Positions 58,887-64,000 of a stretch of 64,000 bases of DNA are shown here, piece after piece. Under the pieces are notes generated by a model. It was not told the origin of the DNA and made no database searches. It worked only from the letters and a program-made list of their open reading frames with translations. Numbering within the stretch: the first letter of the stretch is position 1; each line of letters begins with the position of its first letter. Location: contig NZ_CP120233.1 in the NCBI RefSeq assembly GCF_030012985.1, positions 496,001-560,000 on the forward strand, written 5' to 3'. The stretch is from Microbulbifer sp. VAAF005. GTDB taxonomy: Bacteria > Pseudomonadota > Gammaproteobacteria > Pseudomonadales > Cellvibrionaceae. Both the position numbers and the translations under genes were made by a program.

Positions 58887-60446
58887 TTACTTCTTAGCAG
58901 ATGCTCTATACTCATCAATTTCGCTCTCAGACATGTCGCCAAATTGAGACAACAGATAAGCTCCTGTTTTAACACATAGAATTACCAATATAGGAAGGAG
59001 AGGGATTACAATTAAAACGGGAAAAGCTTTTAGCGTATCCATATCGGCGTTAATAAATAAAAACACAATAGGTATCACCGTTAGCAACCCGCACCAAAAA
59101 ACTCGATATGCCGGCATAACATTTGCCTCAGCATCAAGATTTTTTGTGACAACCCCGGTCAATGAATATGAAGTTGCATCCAAGGTTGTCACGCAAAACA
59201 GTATCATTGACAGTAGAAAAATGGCTATCGCCAACTCAGGAAGCGGCAATTGACTTAAAATATCATGGGCGAGACGTAGAGGCTCTCCACTGGAAAGCTC
59301 TTGCACTGCATTAACAGCCCCTTGGTTCATAAGATCTACAGCGTAAGTTCCCGCTATCCCAAAGATAAATGCGCTACTAAGCCCTCCTCCAAGGATCAAA
59401 GTTAAAATCACATCTCTCAGACGGTGCCCCTGAGAAATTTTTGTAACAAACACACCTACACCCGGCGAATAGGATATCCAGGTTGCCCAAAAGAAAATTG
59501 TCCAATACTGAGGAAAATGAGTACTTCCATATGGGTCTGTACTCAAGGACATACGGAAATATTCAGAAAACAATATCCCCAAACTATTCGTTACATTATT
59601 TGCAATAAGAGCACTTGGCCCAACAATAAACGTATATAAAAGTAGGAATATTGCTATATAGATGGTCCACCCAGATATACGTGACATCCCCTTCTCAATG
59701 CCAATAAATGACGACAATGAGAAAAGGAGAGACAAACCTATGATAATGGCTATTCCTGTAGAAAGACTATCCGGAATACCCGTTAAGGCGCTGACATTAT
59801 ACGAAATCATTGGAATCGCAAGGCCAAGGGTTAATGTCGTAGCCGAAAGCGTGGTCACAATGAACAATAAATCTACGCCTTTTTTCAACCACTCAGGCAT
59901 ACGATCATCAAGCATATTATTTAATACAGAGGACAACTTAAGGGTTCGATTCTTTTTAATATGAAAACTCACAGAAAAAGGGATCGCCACCATCAAATTG
60001 ATAACCCATCCTGCCGACCCCCAGTGGAAAATATTGAAAGCCGTTGCGTACTCCATCTTAATTGATTCGGCAGAAATGCCGAACTGGGGGTCCATATAGT
60101 AATGAATTACTTCAATATATGCCCAATACATCGTCGAAGCTCCCATACCTGCACAGAGAGCCATAGAAAAAAGCTGAACAAGAGAATACTTTGCCTTCCC
60201 CTCTCCCAAACGAAGCTTGCCATATTTTGAAAAGGCTAAAAACAAAAGGGCCAAGGTCCCTAAAAGGGTATACCAAAGAAATATTGCCCCTAAGTCTATT
60301 ATAGTTAGAGCCAACATTTCCTTCATAAAGTCCTTGGTACCTTCGGGATAAATAACTGCAACAACACCAAGAAGTAAAACCAAAAAGAAACTAACCAATG
60401 TTAACTTCTTATCCATGATATATTTCTTGGCGCCCGATTCCTGCAT
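58887..60446 (-). CDS. BCCT family transporter, CaiT-like
   Basis: Sodium- or exchange-driven carrier of 519 residues with twelve membrane spans. BCCT transporters carry betaine, carnitine, choline or related trimethylammonium compounds. The segment STMYWAYIEVIHYYMDPQFG matches the place of the tryptophan box, and its IE pair resembles CaiT (SIEIYYY) and not the AEP of glycine-betaine carriers. The second box is WTIFFWATWISYSPGVGVF, followed by VTKISQGHRLRD. The start is either the first codon, with AGGA ten bases upstream, or Met11. It is 13 bases downstream of the enolase-superfamily gene, so they are one operon. The substrate is not determined. Confidence 0.87.
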   Translation of the reverse strand: MQESGAKKYIMDKKLTLVSFFLVLLLGVVAVIYPEGTKDFMKEMLALTIIDLGAIFLWYTLLGTLALLFLAFSKYGKLRLGEGKAKYSLVQLFSMALCAGMGASTMYWAYIEVIHYYMDPQFGISAESIKMEYATAFNIFHWGSAGWVINLMVAIPFSVSFHIKKNRTLKLSSVLNNMLDDRMPEWLKKGVDLLFIVTTLSATTLTLGLAIPMISYNVSALTGIPDSLSTGIAIIIGLSLLFSLSSFIGIEKGMSRISGWTIYIAIFLLLYTFIVGPSALIANNVTNSLGILFSEYFRMSLSTDPYGSTHFPQYWTIFFWATWISYSPGVGVFVTKISQGHRLRDVILTLILGGGLSSAFIFGIAGTYAVDLMNQGAVNAVQELSSGEPLRLAHDILSQLPLPELAIAIFLLSMILFCVTTLDATSYSLTGVVTKNLDAEANVMPAYRVFWCGLLTVIPIVFLFINADMDTLKAFPVLIVIPLLPILVILCVKTGAYLLSQFGDMSESEIDEYRASAKK

Positions 60447-60459
60447 AGTCTAGATCATC

Positions 60460-61584
60460 CTACTCAAATACATATTGACAAAAACAGTTATCCTTTACCT
60501 TTTTCCAATCCATGGCTATTCCCAGCCCATTTCCCTGAGGGGCATGGACATAACCCTGCTTATCGGTTCGAATAGACACCTTACTGGCAAGCTCAAAATC
60601 TTTATAAGGGAAAAACTGCTCAAAGTAATTGCAATTTTTATGTGCAAGGGCAACGTGCAGATTCGCCGCTTGTGTAAGCGTAAATCCCATACTCTGTATC
60701 TCTAAAGTTTTACCAAATCCTTCCGCAATAGCAAAACATTTATTTAAAGGAGTAATTCCTCCACAAACAGTGGCATCTAGGTGAACACTAGTCCAGGTAT
60801 CCAAGCTCAATGCATTGGTTATCTCATGTAGTGTTAACAGGGAATTGCTATCACTTAATATTCGTATATCGAACTTATTAACAAGATCTTGATAAGTCCT
60901 ACAATCAGAATCTGGAACTGGAGCTTCAAACCACTCCCAGTTGTTTTCGCTCAACCACTTGGCCATGCCCATGGCTTCAGCAGGAGTATATAGAGAGGCT
61001 GTATCCAGCATGAAACGCACACGCTCCCCCTCAAAACGTGTTTGAATTGCTGAAACTAATTCCATATCTCTCTCATATATACAAGAGCAATGAAACTTTA
61101 TTGCTGTAAACCCCTCCGCTAAACAATCTTCGACATATGTTTCGTATTTCTCCACAGTGTCAAACATAGGAGAGGATGCATAAGATTGTATTTTTGAGCG
61201 TGCTCCACCTAAAAGTTCATAAATCGGCATCTCGGCCTTTTTACCTTTTATGTCCCATGCGGCAATATCAAAAGGCGATTTAGCAGGCAACCCGCCCCAA
61301 GTACACCGTTCCATTAGCCAATTATATAATTCCTCTGTCCTCAAAGGGTTTTTCCCCAAAATACCCGGTGCAATTGTGCGCATGGCTTCAATAATGCATC
61401 GATCAAAACCGTTCTCGGTATAACTCAATGTCGCACCGATACCTTCGATACCACTGCTGGTTTTAATGCGAATAATATTGTTGGTATATAACAGCGGGGC
61501 TTGATTAGCAGTCCAACAAATTGGCGGCGCACTTTTATCGGCTATCGCATATAACTCCACCCTACTGATATGAAAACGATCCAT
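60460..61584 (-). CDS. Enolase-superfamily enzyme (mandelate racemase / muconate lactonizing type)
   Basis: A 374-residue enzyme. The start at 61584 has AAGGA seven bases upstream; the frame is open further up without such a site. The N-terminal capping domain is followed by a barrel with metal ligands in FMLDTASLY, WFEAPVPDSD and RILSDSNSLL. The usual base motif KxK reads AIKFHCSC, Lys-x-His. The catalytic acid on the opposite side is in VHLDATVCGG, and a late glutamate in EIQSMGF. The members epimerise, dehydrate or lactonise carboxylates next to a carbonyl. A CaiT-like transporter in the same operon hints at a betaine-type acid, as for hydroxyproline betaine epimerase, but this is inference. 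Confidence 0.8.
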   Translation of the reverse strand: MDRFHISRVELYAIADKSAPPICWTANQAPLLYTNNIIRIKTSSGIEGIGATLSYTENGFDRCIIEAMRTIAPGILGKNPLRTEELYNWLMERCTWGGLPAKSPFDIAAWDIKGKKAEMPIYELLGGARSKIQSYASSPMFDTVEKYETYVEDCLAEGFTAIKFHCSCIYERDMELVSAIQTRFEGERVRFMLDTASLYTPAEAMGMAKWLSENNWEWFEAPVPDSDCRTYQDLVNKFDIRILSDSNSLLTLHEITNALSLDTWTSVHLDATVCGGITPLNKCFAIAEGFGKTLEIQSMGFTLTQAANLHVALAHKNCNYFEQFFPYKDFELASKVSIRTDKQGYVHAPQGNGLGIAMDWKKVKDNCFCQYVFE

Positions 61585-61909
61585 ATTCACATCCTTAAAA
61601 GCCATTAACTGGATCTCAAAGAGTCTAGTTTGCAATGCCCGTTTGTGCGTAAGTGGCACATACTTAGTCTTACTACCAGGCACAAACTATTTCTCGGCTC
61701 GGAATGCTATTTGTCAACCAAACCTATAGGGAGTAATTAAACACTCAATGTCCGACCTAGCTGCAATAGAGCCTAATAACCAATACAAACTTCATACTCT
61801 ATTTTCCTACATCAGATTTACACAGTGATCTATAAACTAATACCCACTTGTAACTAAGCGGCCAAAACTTGACTGGTCACTAATTTTGTTTGCGCAAATC
61901 AGGTATATC

Positions 61910-63127
61910 ATGATGCTCCCTCTCCACGGAAAGCGTATCCTTTCATTCGAAACCTGGGGCGCAGGTTCCTTTCATGGCACTTTACTAGCTTTTTTGGGCG
62001 CAGAAGTTGTCAATATTGAAGACCCTAAACAAGATGGGAATCCACTTAGAAAAATGGGATCAATCTATCTTGATGAAGCTCGCGAAGACAATGAGACAAG
62101 TGAATCGACGCTCCACAACAAAAAGAGCTTGGCCCTCGATATCAGGGCTCCCGCTGGCAGGAAGGTATTCTTGAAGCTTGTGAATAACTCACATGCTGTT
62201 ATCGATAATTTTCGTGGATCACTGCCGGAAGAGTTGGGGGTTACATATGCAGACCTCAAAGTGGCGAACCCTAAAATTGTTTGTACCCATCTCTCAGGGT
62301 ATGGCAGAGACAACAATAGAAAACATTGGCCAGGATATGATTTCCTTATGCAGGCAGAAACTGGTTGGATGTCAGTGACTGGAGAACCAGGATCTATCCC
62401 AACCAAAGTTGGCGTGTCGGTAGTGGATCTCCTAGGGAGCGTCTATTCAGCCCTCTGCACAGTTTCAGGGCTACTGCGAACCGAAGTTACAGGAAAAGGC
62501 GGTGATTTTGACACTAATTTATTCGATATTGCACTAAATTGCCTCTGCTACCAAGGGTTATGGTTTCTCAACGAGGGGATAGTTCCAGGGAAGCAACCTC
62601 GCTCAGCCCACGCTTCACAAGCCCCGTGTCAGCTGGTAAAGACTTCTGATGGATGGCTTTATATCGCCTGTTTGACCGAAAAGTTTTGGGAGCTATTATG
62701 CGATGAGCTGGGCTCCACGGAACTCCAATCTGACATCCGCTTTTTAAGTAATGACAACAGAATGAAGCATCGGGAGCTATTGACCCATACCCTCGACCAG
62801 CACTTTACAAAGAAAAATACAGAGGATTGGTGTGCACAGATGGAGGGAAAGATTCCCTGTGCTCCAGTTTATGATATTGCTCAAGCACTTAATAACACCT
62901 ATGTACGGAATAATGGCAAGGTAACTTCTATTCCCTACACACGTAGTGAGAAGCGCAAATCTGTCCAGTATATCAGCGCCCCGTTTTCCATCCCTGATTC
63001 GCCCGCCATGGAGTTTCAGCAAGCTCCTCTCTACGGGGAGAACACATTGGAGATACTAAATGGACTAGGTATCCCGAAGGATGAAATAGATCAGCTTTCG
63101 CAAGCTGGCACCATCTATTACCGTTAA
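61910..63127 (+). CDS. CaiB/BaiF family (class III) CoA-transferase
   Basis: Moves CoA between organic acids, forming an enzyme-bound glutamyl or aspartyl anhydride. About 405 residues from the ATG at 61910, a length near E. coli CaiB. The N-terminal LHGKRILSFETWGAGSF replaces the usual G-hRVLdls start; GAEVVNIEDPKQDGNPLR and the HNKKSLALDIRAPAGRKVF stretch are typical. The nucleophilic Asp is expected in KVGVSVVDLLGS. It is divergent from the enolase/transporter operon across a 200-base gap and is followed by an AMP-forming ligase gene. CoA-transferase, CaiT-like transporter and AMP-ligase are the core set of carnitine-type pathways. Confidence 0.85.
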   Translation: MMLPLHGKRILSFETWGAGSFHGTLLAFLGAEVVNIEDPKQDGNPLRKMGSIYLDEAREDNETSESTLHNKKSLALDIRAPAGRKVFLKLVNNSHAVIDNFRGSLPEELGVTYADLKVANPKIVCTHLSGYGRDNNRKHWPGYDFLMQAETGWMSVTGEPGSIPTKVGVSVVDLLGSVYSALCTVSGLLRTEVTGKGGDFDTNLFDIALNCLCYQGLWFLNEGIVPGKQPRSAHASQAPCQLVKTSDGWLYIACLTEKFWELLCDELGSTELQSDIRFLSNDNRMKHRELLTHTLDQHFTKKNTEDWCAQMEGKIPCAPVYDIAQALNNTYVRNNGKVTSIPYTRSEKRKSVQYISAPFSIPDSPAMEFQQAPLYGENTLEILNGLGIPKDEIDQLSQAGTIYYR

Positions 63128-63246
63128 GTGCGGCCAAATCAAAGCGCTTCCATGACCCTCCTAATCACTACCGCTCGGGACGATTACTACAATTATTAGA
63201 GCTCACCTTTTATCCGCTTAGCTTCTTTGGGAGTCACCCTACTTCA

Positions 63247-64000
63247 ATGAATATCGGCGATCTGGACAGGAGTGCCGCACTTTCTCAAGCAAGAAAGCTC
63301 TCCAAAATTGGCGGGCTGTATGTACCTGAGTCGGTGCGTAATTTTGAAGACCTGCCGATCAGCGGTCCCATTGAGATAGAGCGAATCAGTCTCGCTGCCG
63401 CACAGAGAGGTGGGGCTATTTTAATGTCCAGTGGAGGCACTACCGGTCAACCTAAGCTCTGCTACACCCCTTACCACCAGGCGATTGATCGACTTCTTAA
63501 AGAATGGCAGCCTCTCAGTCCCCAAAGTGTACTACTCAATTTGTTCAACCCTGGTCGGTTATGGGGTGCACATTACTTCATTCAAGCCTTGGCCGATGCC
63601 TCCCGGTGTACCGTGGCCCCTACAGGACCTTTCGTATCAGATGAAGCTAGCAACTGGATAGAATTTCTACAGGGCATCCACGTAAATGCCCTGGCTGGCG
63701 CCCCTACAGGCCTAGCTGACTTTGCCCAGGGAGCACTAAATTCCGTTGGCCAACTCCCAATTGAGTCAATCATATGGATGGGAGAACCCTGGACCAAAAC
63801 CAAGATTGAAACCGTTCGCAAGGCTTTCCCAAGCGCTGGGTTTTGGTGCGACTATGGGTCAGTAGAAACCAATAGTATTGCTGTCAATTCACCTGGGTGT
63901 GACCTGGAGAAGTACCACTTATTGGAGGGGCAGCTTATTGAAACCGATGACCAAGGCGCCCTACTCACACGAATTGGTGAAGGCTGGACAGTTCCAATTA
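63247..64000 (+). CDS. AMP-forming acyl ligase, PaaK-like (cut by window edge)
   Basis: An open frame runs from ATG 63247 to the end of the window without a stop (about 251 codons). The ATP loop SSGGTTGQPKLCY lies near residue 60, then FNPGRLWGAHYFIQA, and an A5-like FWCDYGSVETN near residue 205. The short stretch before the ATP loop resembles phenylacetate-CoA-ligase-type enzymes more than full-length fatty acid ligases. The frame is also open upstream to a TGA at 63082, but with no ATG or good ribosome site. It follows the CoA-transferase gene by about 120 bases in the same direction. It probably activates the acid substrate of this gene group. Confidence 0.75.
   Translation, partial: MNIGDLDRSAALSQARKLSKIGGLYVPESVRNFEDLPISGPIEIERISLAAAQRGGAILMSSGGTTGQPKLCYTPYHQAIDRLLKEWQPLSPQSVLLNLFNPGRLWGAHYFIQALADASRCTVAPTGPFVSDEASNWIEFLQGIHVNALAGAPTGLADFAQGALNSVGQLPIESIIWMGEPWTKTKIETVRKAFPSAGFWCDYGSVETNSIAVNSPGCDLEKYHLLEGQLIETDDQGALLTRIGEGWTVPI

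Noticed and set aside
1..64000. CRISPR arrays, tRNA or rRNA genes, insertion sequences with terminal repeats
   Set aside because: I saw no regular spaced repeats, no cloverleaf or rRNA core sequence and no transposase gene.

Overview
The window looks like chromosome from a marine gammaproteobacterium of the Cellvibrionales/Microbulbifer type. This is an inference from the paired S8 subtilases with PPC tails, the TonB receptor, Dps, the BCCT transporter and the moderate base composition; no rRNA or other phylogenetic marker is present. Seven single-base frameshifts break four otherwise intact genes. Each lies in a mononucleotide run and each is repaired by adding one base to that run. The simplest reading is homopolymer under-calling in the assembly, so I annotate these genes across the breaks.

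Left part, 1-9700: a mobile defence island. An attC-like folded palindrome (188-265) precedes a very large AT-rich STAND NTPase with an N-terminal PD-(D/E)xK-type nuclease domain (630-7068). A small overlapping partner gene follows (6938-7654), so the pair resembles AVAST/Avs type 3 anti-phage defence. Decayed ORF fragments and a tyrosine recombinase with a palindromic operator/promoter (8333-9671) close the island.

Middle, 9700-25000: housekeeping and accessory genes. These are a COG0523 GTPase, two tandem secreted subtilases that share an upstream DNA element, a small unknown ORF, Dps, a GNAT acetyltransferase, a nonsense-broken regulator-tail fragment, a DUF3857/transglutaminase membrane protein, a HipBA-type pair, a cysteine-repeat secreted protein and a VOC protein. 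Several hairpin terminators separate them.

Core, 25053-57524: a salicylate-primed thiazoline metallophore locus. A leftward run of about 30 kb, mostly with overlapping or near-touching genes, reads pchB, pchA, a two-module NRPS (ArCP-Cy-A-PCP-Cy-A-PCP), a one-module NRPS (Cy-A-MT-PCP-TE), two YbtP/YbtQ-type ABC half-transporters, a saccharopine-dehydrogenase-like reductase, a stand-alone methyltransferase, a degenerate adenylation protein carrying a methyltransferase, a PchG/Irp3-type thiazolinyl imide reductase, an ABC ATPase, an ABC permease fused to a degenerate M1 peptidase, and a TonB receptor. A type II thioesterase and a divergent salicyl-AMP ligase complete the set. Three heterocyclising modules, all predicted to load cysteine, suggest salicylate plus three cysteines. 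That is one ring more than pyochelin and closer to ulbactin-like or yersiniabactin-like chemistry, with up to three methyltransferases and two reductases for tailoring.

Right end, 57600-64000: an outer-membrane barrel protein, then a CaiT-like BCCT transporter and an enolase-superfamily enzyme (leftward operon). Divergent from these are a CaiB/BaiF CoA-transferase and an AMP-forming ligase cut by the window edge. Together they suggest import and CoA-linked metabolism of a quaternary-ammonium or related acid substrate.
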